Shown in pieces: positions 27,106-34,741 of a stretch of 64,000 nucleotides of DNA (within the stretch, counting starts at the first letter, position 1; each line of letters opens with the position of its first letter). The stretch is from Actinosynnema pretiosum (lineage in GTDB: Bacteria; Actinomycetota; Actinomycetes; Mycobacteriales; Pseudonocardiaceae): assembly GCF_024171695.1 (NCBI RefSeq), contig NZ_JAMTCF010000005.1, forward strand, positions 310,001-374,000, written 5' to 3'. Both the position numbers and the translations under genes were made by a program. Under the pieces are notes generated by a model. The model saw only the letters and a list, made by a program, of their open reading frames with translations, made no database searches and had not been told where the DNA came from.

Positions 27106-27122
27106 GGCGTTCAGCCTAGCGG

Positions 27123-27152
27123 GTTATGTCATCATAATTATGTGTCCATAAC
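27123..27152. promoter_or_regulatory. MarR operator between marR-type gene and exporter
   Basis: GTTATG (27123-27128) and CATAAC (27147-27152) form outer arms; a perfect inner palindrome, CATAATTATG, lies at 27133-27142. This is the only strongly AT-rich stretch nearby, covers the exporter start GTG (27142) and lies 18 bp from the regulator's start. Confidence 0.75.
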
Positions 27153-28362
27153 CTCCGCCGACCGCACAGCCACGCCGACCCCCGCCCTCAGCCGGGGTCG
27201 TCGCGTGTGGCTGGCCCTCGTGCTCGGCTCGCTCAGCGCCTTCGGCCCGCTCACCATCGACATGTACCTCCCCGCCATGCCCGACATGGCCCGCGAGCTG
27301 AGCACCAGCGCCTCGGCCGTCCAGCTCACCCTCACCGTCTTCGTCATCGGCCTCGCGGTCGGCCAACTCCTCGTCGGCCCGGTCTCCGACGCCTGGGGCC
27401 GCCGCCGTCCGCTGCTCGCGGGCCTCGCGCTGTACGCCGCGGGCTCCCTGCTGTGCGCGCTGGCCCCGGACATCACCTGGCTGCTGACCGGCCGCGTCGT
27501 GCAGTCCCTCGGCGCTGCGGCGGGCGTTGTGCTGGCGCGGGCGATCGTGCGCGACCTGTTCGACGGCGTCGCGATGACCCGGTTCTTCTCCACCCTCATG
27601 CTGGTCAACGGCGTCGCCCCGATCATCGCCCCGGTGATCGGCGGGCAGCTGCTCGTCGTCGCGAGCTGGCAGGCGGTCTTCCACGTCCTGGCCGGCCTGG
27701 GCGTCCTCCTCCTCGTGGCCGTCCTGGTCGCCCTGCCGGAGTCGCTGCCCGCCGCGCGCCGCAACGCCCGTCCGCGCGACACCCTGCGCAGCCTCGGCGC
27801 CCTGATCGCCGACTGGGGCTACCTGCGGTACGTCCTCGCCGCCGCCCTGGTGTTCGCGGCGGTGTTCGCCTACATCTCCGGCTCCTCGTTCGTGCTCCAG
27901 GACGGCTACGGGCTCAGCGCGCAGCAGTACAGCCTCGTCTTCGGCCTCAACGGGGTCGGCACCGTGCTGCTCGGCGCGGGCAACGGGCTCGTCGTCGGCA
28001 AGCTCGCCTCCGAGCGGACCCTGCTGCTCGGCGGGGCCGCCGTCACCGCGCTCGCCGCGCTCGGCGCACTGGTCGGCGCGCTCGCCGGGTGGCCGCTGCC
28101 GTGGCTGCTGGGGTGCCTGTTCCTGGTCGTGTCGATGATGGGCGTGGTCATGGCGAACGCGACCTCGCTCGCCCTGGCCGGGCACGGGTCGGCGGCGGGC
28201 GCGGCGTCCTCGTTGCAGGGGTTGCTCCAGTTCCTCATCGCCGGGATCGCCGCCTCCGCGATGAGCTGGGGCGGTCAGGCGACGGCGGTGTCGATGGGCG
28301 CGACCATGGTGGTCTGCGCGGTCGGCGCGCTGGCCCTGCTGCTGGGCCGCCGCACCGCCTGA
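27142..28362 (+). CDS. Bcr/CflA-type MFS drug exporter
   Basis: 406 aa, 12 predicted membrane helices. The Bcr/CflA signature is in the first helix, SLSAFGPLTIDMYLPAMP (Asp and Pro conserved), and the cytoplasmic loop motif GPVSDAWGRRRPLL follows helix 2. GTG 27142 is the only start that keeps helix 1 whole; there is no ribosome site and the operator overlaps it, so the transcript may be leaderless. It exports drugs or small metabolites using the proton gradient. Controlled by the divergent MarR gene. Confidence 0.9.
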   Translation: MSITSADRTATPTPALSRGRRVWLALVLGSLSAFGPLTIDMYLPAMPDMARELSTSASAVQLTLTVFVIGLAVGQLLVGPVSDAWGRRRPLLAGLALYAAGSLLCALAPDITWLLTGRVVQSLGAAAGVVLARAIVRDLFDGVAMTRFFSTLMLVNGVAPIIAPVIGGQLLVVASWQAVFHVLAGLGVLLLVAVLVALPESLPAARRNARPRDTLRSLGALIADWGYLRYVLAAALVFAAVFAYISGSSFVLQDGYGLSAQQYSLVFGLNGVGTVLLGAGNGLVVGKLASERTLLLGGAAVTALAALGALVGALAGWPLPWLLGCLFLVVSMMGVVMANATSLALAGHGSAAGAASSLQGLLQFLIAGIAASAMSWGGQATAVSMGATMVVCAVGALALLLGRRTA

Positions 28363-28571
28363 GACCCGAAGGGCCGAAGGCGCGAACCGCGTTCCGCGCA
28401 ATTCCAACCGAAACGGTTTCCCGGACAGCCCGAGGTGGTTCGGAGTATCGTCCGCAACGCCACCGCCGAACACGCGGAAATCCCACTCCCGCAGCACTTC
28501 CGGGACTTCCGAGTACCGGCGGGCGGCCTTTGTCGGGGGCGTCTCGCGGAACAACCACCTTGGGGGTCGTC

Positions 28572-30212
28572 GTGGAACCTGCTGAACGATTAGCGCCCGC
28601 GCGGGACGAGGTCACCCGCTACCTCTGCGCCGCCGCGCACCTGGACCCGGAGTTCGCCGACAGCGCCGTCCGCGAGTTCCTGGGGTCGCCGAACCGGGCC
28701 ATCCCGCCGTCGCCCGGCGTCGACAGCGAGGCGGTGCTCCGGGAGGCGCTGGCCGCGCGCGGCAGGCGGGTCCTGCGGGACGCCGCGCTGCTGCTCCTGC
28801 TGGTGGTGGCCCTGCTCACCGAGCCGCTGGTGGTGGTGCTGTGGCTGCTGGTCGGGCTGCCGTTCGCGTTCCGCAAGCCCGATCCGAGACGTGCGGGCAA
28901 GCAGCAGCAGGGGGTGCTCATCGCGCTCGGCGTGATGGGCGTGTTCCTGGTGTACGTGCTGATCGCGCTGGAGGAGTACAACTCGCCCCGCAGCCGCTAC
29001 GCGCGCGAACCGGAACTGATCCCCGGCGTCGACGGCGAGTTCTTCGTGCTCGCCGCGATCTTCTTCCTCCTGGCGCTCCTGCTGCTCCTCGCGGACCGCT
29101 TCGCCGTGCACAACCTGGTGTTCACGAGTTTCCAGCGCGGGAACTTCACCGGGGCCAAGCGGACGCGCAGCTGGTTCGGCGAGTGGCGGTTCTCCGCGGA
29201 CAACGTGCGGGCGCGGGAAAAAGGCCTCGAGGTGCTGCGCCGCGCCGCCGTCCCCGACGACCGCCCCAGGATCGTCGTCTACCGGGGCGAGCGCCCGTTC
29301 GTCGGCACCGGCCTCGTCTACGACCCCTGGTCGCTCGCGCTCACCCTCGACCCGGCGGACGAGCCGGGTCGCCCGGTGGACGTGGACCTCGGCGAGCTGT
29401 ACGAGGCGCTCGCGCACGGCCTGACCGAGCTGGTGGGCCCGTCGTCGCTGTCCCCGAGCGGGCGGCTGACCGGCCTGCGCGCGACCGAGCAGGTGGTGGC
29501 CTCGGCCGCCGAGCTGGCCAACCGCGTCGACGACCCCCGCGCCACCGGCCTGCTGCCCGGCGCGCACGGCAGACCGCCGCACACCCTGCCCGCCGAGCGC
29601 GCGGACGGGGTGGCGCGCGAGCCGCAGGAGTGGCTGCGGTACTTCCGGTGCTTCCAGGTGGAGAGCTGGGACCGGCAGCTGGTGGTCACCTGGTACCTGC
29701 ACCTGGGGTGCGACGACGGCAGGCTGTACGTGGAGTGGACGCCGACCGTGCTGATGCCGGTGCGCGCGGTGTACAAGGACATCGACGCCACCCGCCCCAC
29801 CCCGCTCAAGCCGGTCCGCGAGGCGCTGGCCCGCGCGCTGTCGCTGCCGCTGACCGCGTTCAGCCGGGCCCGCAGGCTGGTGTCCCGGCTGGTGGGCCCG
29901 TCGCGCTCGCTGTCGCCGTCCGAGCGGTACGGGGCGGAGTCCAGCCTGCGCGAGCTGGGCGCGGGGGACGAGGTGCTGGACTACTTCCAGCGCGCGGACC
30001 TGGAGCGGTACGCGAAGCTGATGGACCGGCAGCTGCTGCGGACCCTGGGGCGGTACCTGGAGCGCAGGGGCGTGACCACCACGGAGTTCATGCGCCAGGC
30101 CACCCAGGTGGCGGACCGGCACATCCACATCAAGGGGTCGGTGAGCGGCAACGTGTTCATCGGCGACCGGAACACCGTCGGCGAGGACGGGAAGAAGGAC
30201 GACCGGAAGTGA
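28572..30212 (+). CDS. Membrane protein of unknown function with C-terminal GDxNT (RHIM-like) motif
   Basis: 546 aa, family not named. GTG 28572 follows GGGGG. aa 1-65: soluble helical. aa ~66-98, ~110-133 and ~157-180: three strongly hydrophobic segments. aa ~185-505: cytoplasmic domain with IVVYRGERPFVGTGLVYDPWS, later FQVESWDRQLVVTWYL and LYVEWTPTVL. This layout recurs in uncharacterised Streptomyces membrane proteins (recollection). The last 30 residues hold a short beta-type motif, GNVFIGDRNTVG (aa 526-537). The stop overlaps the start of the next gene (GTGA), whose N-terminus carries the same motif. The shared motif resembles RHIM/bacterial amyloid signalling motifs (V-x-I-G-x-x-N), suggesting partner recruitment at the membrane; function is inference. 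Confidence 0.8.
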   Translation: MEPAERLAPARDEVTRYLCAAAHLDPEFADSAVREFLGSPNRAIPPSPGVDSEAVLREALAARGRRVLRDAALLLLLVVALLTEPLVVVLWLLVGLPFAFRKPDPRRAGKQQQGVLIALGVMGVFLVYVLIALEEYNSPRSRYAREPELIPGVDGEFFVLAAIFFLLALLLLLADRFAVHNLVFTSFQRGNFTGAKRTRSWFGEWRFSADNVRAREKGLEVLRRAAVPDDRPRIVVYRGERPFVGTGLVYDPWSLALTLDPADEPGRPVDVDLGELYEALAHGLTELVGPSSLSPSGRLTGLRATEQVVASAAELANRVDDPRATGLLPGAHGRPPHTLPAERADGVAREPQEWLRYFRCFQVESWDRQLVVTWYLHLGCDDGRLYVEWTPTVLMPVRAVYKDIDATRPTPLKPVREALARALSLPLTAFSRARRLVSRLVGPSRSLSPSERYGAESSLRELGAGDEVLDYFQRADLERYAKLMDRQLLRTLGRYLERRGVTTTEFMRQATQVADRHIHIKGSVSGNVFIGDRNTVGEDGKKDDRK

Positions 30213-30586
30213 GGGGTGGGGACGTGGGCGGCGGCGGCAGGATCGAGATCGGCGGCAACGCGACCGGGGCGGTGTTCCAGGGGGACGGCAACACGATCGG
30301 CGACGTCCACGCGAACGCCGCGCCCGCGCCCGAGCGGGTGCGGGACGTGCGCGGGCTGCTCGCCGAGGCGCGCGCGGAGGTGGAGTCCGCGCCGGAGGGC
30401 GCGCCGGGGCGGGAGGCGGCGCTGGCGGCGTTGGAGGACCTGGACGAGGAGCTGGCGGAGCCGGACCCGGACCGGGGCGCGGTGGTGAAGCAGGCCCGGC
30501 GGTTGTCGCGGCGGGTGACGGCGGGACTGGTCGGCGCGGCGGCGGTGGCGGGACTCGTGGAGCGGGTGGTGGAGCTGTTCGGCTGA
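30209..30586 (+). CDS. Small partner protein with N-terminal GDGNT (RHIM-like) motif
   Basis: 125 aa. GTG 30209 overlaps the stop of the membrane protein gene. aa 11-33 carry a motif with IEIGG and AVFQGDGNTIG matching the C-terminus of the upstream protein (11 of 22 positions identical). aa ~43-105 are helical and charged: VRGLLAEARAEVE, then EAALAALEDLDEELAEPDP. The C-terminus, VTAGLVGAAAVAGLVERVVEL, is a hydrophobic or amphipathic helix that may contact membrane. No enzyme motif. Coupling and the shared motif indicate the two proteins act together. A stem-loop follows the stop. Confidence 0.78.
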   Translation: MRGGDVGGGGRIEIGGNATGAVFQGDGNTIGDVHANAAPAPERVRDVRGLLAEARAEVESAPEGAPGREAALAALEDLDEELAEPDPDRGAVVKQARRLSRRVTAGLVGAAAVAGLVERVVELFG

Positions 30587-30592
30587 CGGCCC

Positions 30593-30620
30593 GTCCCGGC
30601 GCGGACCCCCGCGCCGGGAC
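30593..30620. terminator. Hairpin terminator between convergent genes
   Basis: GTCCCGGCGCGG and CCGCGCCGGGAC form a perfect 12-bp stem with loop ACCC, directly after the small partner gene and 12 bp before the antiporter stop; it can serve both. Confidence 0.8.
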
Positions 30621-30631
30621 GGACCCCGGCC

Positions 30632-31882
30632 TCACCCCGCCCCGACCCCGCTCCGCTCCACCGCCTCCCGCCGGTCCCGCTCCACCAACCCCCTCGGGTA
30701 CACCAGGTTCAGCAGCGGCCCCGCCATCGCCGTCGTCACCACCGCCATCACCACCATGATCGAGTACAACCCCCGGTCCAGCACCCCCAGCTCCAACCCC
30801 ACGCTCAGGATGATCAGCTCGGTCAACCCCCTGGTGTTCATCAGCGTCGCCAGCGCCGCGCTCCTGCGCGCGGGCACCCCGTGCGCCCGCGCCGCCGCGA
30901 ACGCGCCGCCGAACTTCCCGCCGATCGCCGCCAGCAGCACCAGCCCCAGCTCCAGCACCCCGGTCCACCCGATCGTCGACAGGTTCACCTTCAACCCGGC
31001 CACGATGAAGAACACCGGCAGCAGCAGCGCCCCGTTGAACTCGGCCACCCGGTCCACCAGCGCCGCCCGCAGCGCCTCCGTGCCCTCGCGCGGGACCACC
31101 ACGCCGAACAGGAACGCGCCGAAGACGAAGTGCAGGCCGACCCACTCGGTGAACGCCGCCGACACCAGCACGCCCGCCACCACCAGCGCCAGCTTCGTCC
31201 CGGTCAGCTCGGCCCCGCGCCCCAGCAACCCGCCCACCAGCGGCCGGACCGCGCCGAACATCACCGCCACGTACACCGGGCACAGCAGCAGCAACCACAT
31301 CCCCGGCCCGCCGCTGCCCGACAGCAGCACCACGACCGCCAGCAGCGTCCACGCGAGCACGTCGTCGATCGCCGCGCAGGTCAGCGCCAACCCGCCCAGC
31401 GCCGTCCGCAGCATCCCCCGGTCGGCGAGGATGCGCGCCAGCACCGGGAACGCCGTCACCGACATCGCCGCGCCCATGAACAGCGTGAACCCCACCCGGT
31501 CCTCCACCGGGTGGTTCGCGATCAGCCGGAACGCCAGCGCCACGCCCAGCGCGAACGGCAGCAGGATCGAGCTGATCGACACCGTCGCCGCCAGCCCGCC
31601 CTGCCCGCGCGCCTGGGACCGCTGGAGCTCCAGCCCGATGACGAACATGAACACCGCGACGCCGATGTTCGCCGGCACGGCCAGGAACGGCCGCACGTCC
31701 ACCGGGAACAGCGCGGCGGTGAAGCCCTCGCCCAGCAGGCTCGGGCCGAGCAGGACACCGGCCAGCACCTCGCCGATCACCGGCGGCTGACCGATGCGGC
31801 GGGCGGCCACGCCCAGCAGCCTGGCCAGCACGATCACCAGCGCCAGGTCCAGGAGCAGGAACACCACTTGGTGGGTGGTCAC
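30632..31882 (-). CDS. CPA2-family cation:proton antiporter
   Basis: 416 aa. GTG 31882 is chosen for its GGAGGT ribosome site 6-7 bp upstream. About 12 membrane helices. Typical KefB/Na+-H+ exchanger segments: IGQPPVIGEVLAGVLLGPSLLG, VFMFVIGLELQ, TAFPVLARILADRG, TCAAIDDVLAW (the paired acidic residue region), GAFLFGVVVPR, LLPVFFIVAGLKVN, NTRGLTELIILSVGL. Exchanges monovalent cations for protons across the cytoplasmic membrane. It lacks the C-terminal RCK/TrkA-N domain of KefB/C. Divergent from a Clp-N-only gene across a 502-bp gap. Confidence 0.92.
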   Translation of the reverse strand: MTTHQVVFLLLDLALVIVLARLLGVAARRIGQPPVIGEVLAGVLLGPSLLGEGFTAALFPVDVRPFLAVPANIGVAVFMFVIGLELQRSQARGQGGLAATVSISSILLPFALGVALAFRLIANHPVEDRVGFTLFMGAAMSVTAFPVLARILADRGMLRTALGGLALTCAAIDDVLAWTLLAVVVLLSGSGGPGMWLLLLCPVYVAVMFGAVRPLVGGLLGRGAELTGTKLALVVAGVLVSAAFTEWVGLHFVFGAFLFGVVVPREGTEALRAALVDRVAEFNGALLLPVFFIVAGLKVNLSTIGWTGVLELGLVLLAAIGGKFGGAFAAARAHGVPARRSAALATLMNTRGLTELIILSVGLELGVLDRGLYSIMVVMAVVTTAMAGPLLNLVYPRGLVERDRREAVERSGVGAG

Positions 31883-32384
31883 GGAGCACCTCCGAAGCGT
31901 CGCGGGACGGCCCGGTACCGCGTGGCCGCCGTTCCGCGAAGGTCCAGCAGCCCGGCCCGCGCGGACAAGGGCGGCGGGCCGAGGAGGTGCGAAGCCGTCG
32001 ACACCCCCTGCCCGGTGCCCCGCACGGGTGGCCCGCGCGTCCGGGCGGGGTGGCCGCCGATCCGGTCGCCCCCGGCCCGACCACGGAGCGGGGCAGCCGC
32101 GCGTCCGAACCGGGGGAGGTCGCGCGCGACCGGGGGGACGCCGCGCGCGCCGACCGGACCCGGTCACGGTCCGGAACCGGGCCGGTCGCCGCCGCGACTT
32201 CGGGACCCGCGCGGCGCGTCCGCGCTCGTGCGGACCACCGGGTCACCCGCCCGGACCAGCGGCGGGCGAGCCCCGGCCACACCGCCACCGCGCGCGGGAC
32301 CGGCCCGGTTGATCCCCGCGACCGCGCCCGTGATCCTCTTGCGTGCGACCGGAACCGGAACCGGCACAGGGGAGGAACGGGGAG
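31883..32384. other. Non-coding divergent gap
   Basis: 502 bp between antiporter and Clp-N gene. Open frames here lack start signals and domain character. It must contain both promoters; no confident -10/-35, operator or structured RNA was recognised. Confidence 0.5.
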
Positions 32385-33434
32385 ATGTCCCGCGCGCTGC
32401 TCGGATACGACGTGCTCGACGTGCTCAGGCAGGCCCACCGGCGATCGGCCGGTGAGCCCGCCATCGGCACCGAGCACGTGCTCGCCGCCCTGGTCGACAA
32501 GGCCGCCGTCCCGGCGGAGGTGCTGCGCGGGGTCAGCGAGGTCGGGTCCACCGTGGACGAACCGCCCGTGCGCGCCCCCGCGCCCGAGGTCGTCGGCGTC
32601 GTCCGCGAGATCGCCCACCGGCAGCGGAGGGCGGTCGTGCTCAGCGACGCCGTCGAGGACGCGCTGCTCGACGCCCTGCGGGACGCGGGGGAGGGGGACG
32701 GGGACGGGCCGGTGCTCGTCACCGTCGAGCACTTCGGGCGGGCGCTGCTGCGGCTGTCCGGCACGCGGGTCGCGGAACTGCTGGCGCGCAACGGGTTCAC
32801 CGCCGAGCAGGTGCGCATCGGGCCGGTGCCGGTGGACAAGTCGGCGTTGACCCTGCTGGCCGAGAGCAACGTGCTGGCCGGGCGCGACCACCCGGTCAAG
32901 GGCGCGCTCACGAACCTGTTCACCCGCGCGCTCGGCCTCGGCGGCTCGCTGCTGCCGCTCCACCTCCGCGCGCTCGCGGGCACCCAGGCCGTCCGGGGCG
33001 GGCGGGACGCCACCACCGCGGCCGACCTGCTGCTCGGGGTGCTCGCGCTGGACGAGCTGCTCCACGCGCACGGCGAGGCGCTCAAGCCGGAGCTGCTGCC
33101 CGCCAACGACGCGGGCACCGTGCTGCGCTCCTGCGGCGCGGACGCCCACGCCCTGCGCGCGCTCGTCCCCTCCGGCCGGGTGTTCATGGGCAGGCCGTTC
33201 CTGGTCACCCCCGCGGCTCCCGGCGAGGAGGAGGACGTCACCCGGCTGAGCCCGGCCGCCGAGCGGGTCATGGAGGCGGTGCGGCAGCGGGTCTCCGACG
33301 GTGAGCAGGCGGGCACCCGCGCGCTCGTGCGGGAGCTGCTCGACGACGAGGGCGGCGAGGTCGCGAAGCTGCTGGCGCGCCAGGGCGCGGACGTGGAGCG
33401 GTTGCGCGCGGAGCTGGCCGGGACGCGGGCGTAG
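32385..33434 (+). CDS. Clp-N double-repeat protein lacking an AAA+ ATPase
   Basis: 349 aa. ATG 32385 follows GGGGAGGAACGGGG. aa 1-150: MSRALLGYDVLDVLRQAHRRSAGEPAIGTEHVLAALVD, matching the Clp N-terminal domain of ClpA/ClpC (the A-x-x-x-x-H-x-x-I-x-T-E-H-L-L pattern). A second set of Clp-N-like helices spans ~aa 165-345 (FTRALGLG, TTAADLLLGVLA). No Walker A/B motif follows, so this is a stand-alone substrate-binding or adaptor-type protein, perhaps acting with ClpC elsewhere. Such orphan Clp-N proteins are common in actinobacteria; the client is unknown. Confidence 0.85.
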   Translation: MSRALLGYDVLDVLRQAHRRSAGEPAIGTEHVLAALVDKAAVPAEVLRGVSEVGSTVDEPPVRAPAPEVVGVVREIAHRQRRAVVLSDAVEDALLDALRDAGEGDGDGPVLVTVEHFGRALLRLSGTRVAELLARNGFTAEQVRIGPVPVDKSALTLLAESNVLAGRDHPVKGALTNLFTRALGLGGSLLPLHLRALAGTQAVRGGRDATTAADLLLGVLALDELLHAHGEALKPELLPANDAGTVLRSCGADAHALRALVPSGRVFMGRPFLVTPAAPGEEEDVTRLSPAAERVMEAVRQRVSDGEQAGTRALVRELLDDEGGEVAKLLARQGADVERLRAELAGTRA

Positions 33435-33464
33435 GGTCGTCGCGCGGGGGACGGGGGCGGTCGC

Positions 33465-34658
33465 GTGGACGAGGCAGGCGCAGGCGCGAAGCGCTGGGCT
33501 CCGCTGCTCACCGCCCTGATCTTCCTGGTGGCGCTCAACCTCCGCCCGGCGATCACCTCAGTCGGCCCGCTGCTGCCGGGCATCGCGGCCGACGAGCGGC
33601 TGAGCGAGGCGCGGCAAGGACTCCTCGGCGCGCTGCCGCTGATCGCGTTCGGCCTCGCCTCGCCGTTCGTGCACCGGATCTCGACCAGGCTCGGCGCCGA
33701 GCGCACCCTCCTGATCGCGCTCCTGGCGCTCGCGGCGGGCGTGCTGGCCCGCTCGTTCACCGGCCACACCGGACTGTGGGTCGGCACGGCCCTGCTGGGC
33801 GCCGCGATCGGCGTGGGCAACGTGCTCGCGCCCTCGGTGGTCAAGCGCGACTACAGCGGCAACGTCTCCAGGGCGACCGGGGTCTACTCGGCGTTCATGA
33901 CGACCGCCGCCGCCACCGCGTCCGCCGTGGCCGTCCCGCTGTCCGCGCCGCTGGGCTGGCGCGGCTCGCTCGCGGTGTGGGCGGTCCCGGCGCTGCTGAT
34001 CGCGCTGCTGTGGCTGCCCAGGGCACTGCCCGCGCCGACGAGGGACGACCCGGTCGCGGAAGCGGAAGCGGCCACCACCAGCGTGTGGCGGCAGCCGACC
34101 GCGTGGGTGCTGACCGCGTTCATGGGCCTCCAGTCGACCACCTTCTACGTCATGGTCACCTGGCTGCCCACGATCGAGACCACGGCGGGCGTGCGCCCCG
34201 AGCAGGCCGGTCTGCACCTGTTCGCCTACCAGGTCACCGGGATCGGCGCGGGACTGGCGATCCCGCGCCTGATGCGCGACCCGGCCACCCAGGTCGCTGC
34301 GGCGGTCACCGCGAGCACCCCGATGCTGCTGGGCGTGCTCGGCCTGCTGGCCGCGCCGGGGCTGAGCGCGCTGTGGACCGTCGTGATCGGCCTGGGCACC
34401 GGGGCGTCGCTGGTGGTGGCGCTGTCCCTGATCGGCCTGCGCGGTCGCACGCACGCCGAGACCACCGCGCTCTCCGGCATGGCCCAGTCCCTCGGCTACC
34501 TGCTGGCGGCGGCGGGCCCGGTCGCGGCCGGGCACCTGGCCGAGCGCACCGGGTCGTGGCGGGCCTCGTTGTGGCTGGTCGCGGCGCTGGCGGTGGTCCA
34601 GATCGTGGTGGCCCTGCGCGCGGGCCGGGTGCCCGACCACCGCACCTCGGCGCGCTGA
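33465..34658 (+). CDS. CynX/NimT-type MFS transporter
   Basis: 397 aa, 12 membrane helices. LFLVALNLRPAITSVGPLLP-type first helix (here LIFLVALNLRPAITSVGPLL) is the hallmark of the CynX/NimT subfamily (cyanate and 2-nitroimidazole transporters). Other segments: GVGNVLAPSVVKRDY, GLQSTTFYVMVTWLPT and RGRTHAETTALSGMAQSLGY are also typical. GTG start 33465, 30 bp after the Clp-N gene, so possibly in the same operon. The substrate cannot be inferred beyond family. Confidence 0.88.
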   Translation: MDEAGAGAKRWAPLLTALIFLVALNLRPAITSVGPLLPGIAADERLSEARQGLLGALPLIAFGLASPFVHRISTRLGAERTLLIALLALAAGVLARSFTGHTGLWVGTALLGAAIGVGNVLAPSVVKRDYSGNVSRATGVYSAFMTTAAATASAVAVPLSAPLGWRGSLAVWAVPALLIALLWLPRALPAPTRDDPVAEAEAATTSVWRQPTAWVLTAFMGLQSTTFYVMVTWLPTIETTAGVRPEQAGLHLFAYQVTGIGAGLAIPRLMRDPATQVAAAVTASTPMLLGVLGLLAAPGLSALWTVVIGLGTGASLVVALSLIGLRGRTHAETTALSGMAQSLGYLLAAAGPVAAGHLAERTGSWRASLWLVAALAVVQIVVALRAGRVPDHRTSAR

Positions 34659-34703
34659 ACCCAGGCACGAACCCACTCCCGTGACTGTGTCGCGCCTCAC
34701 GAA

Positions 34704-34728
34704 CTGACCAAATGACCGATCTGGTCAG
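34704..34728. promoter_or_regulatory. TetR-type operator upstream of the FAD monooxygenase operon
   Basis: CTGACCA (34704-34710) and TGGTCAG (34722-34728) are exact inverted arms. Nested in them is TGACC-GATCT-GGTCA (34713-34727), and TGACC occurs also at 34705. The site lies just before the start ATG 34742 and the downstream gene encodes a TetR protein, so autoregulation is likely. Confidence 0.75.
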
Positions 34729-34741
34729 TATCTTCAAAAAC

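Noticed and set aside
31883-32384. N-terminal extensions of the antiporter and Clp-N genes into the gap
   Set aside because: Extensions lack membrane or domain character and both genes have good ribosome sites at the chosen starts.
34712-34741. Earlier ATG for the FAD monooxygenase
   Set aside because: It lies inside the operator palindrome and adds only residues before the FAD motif; ATG 34742 is more likely.
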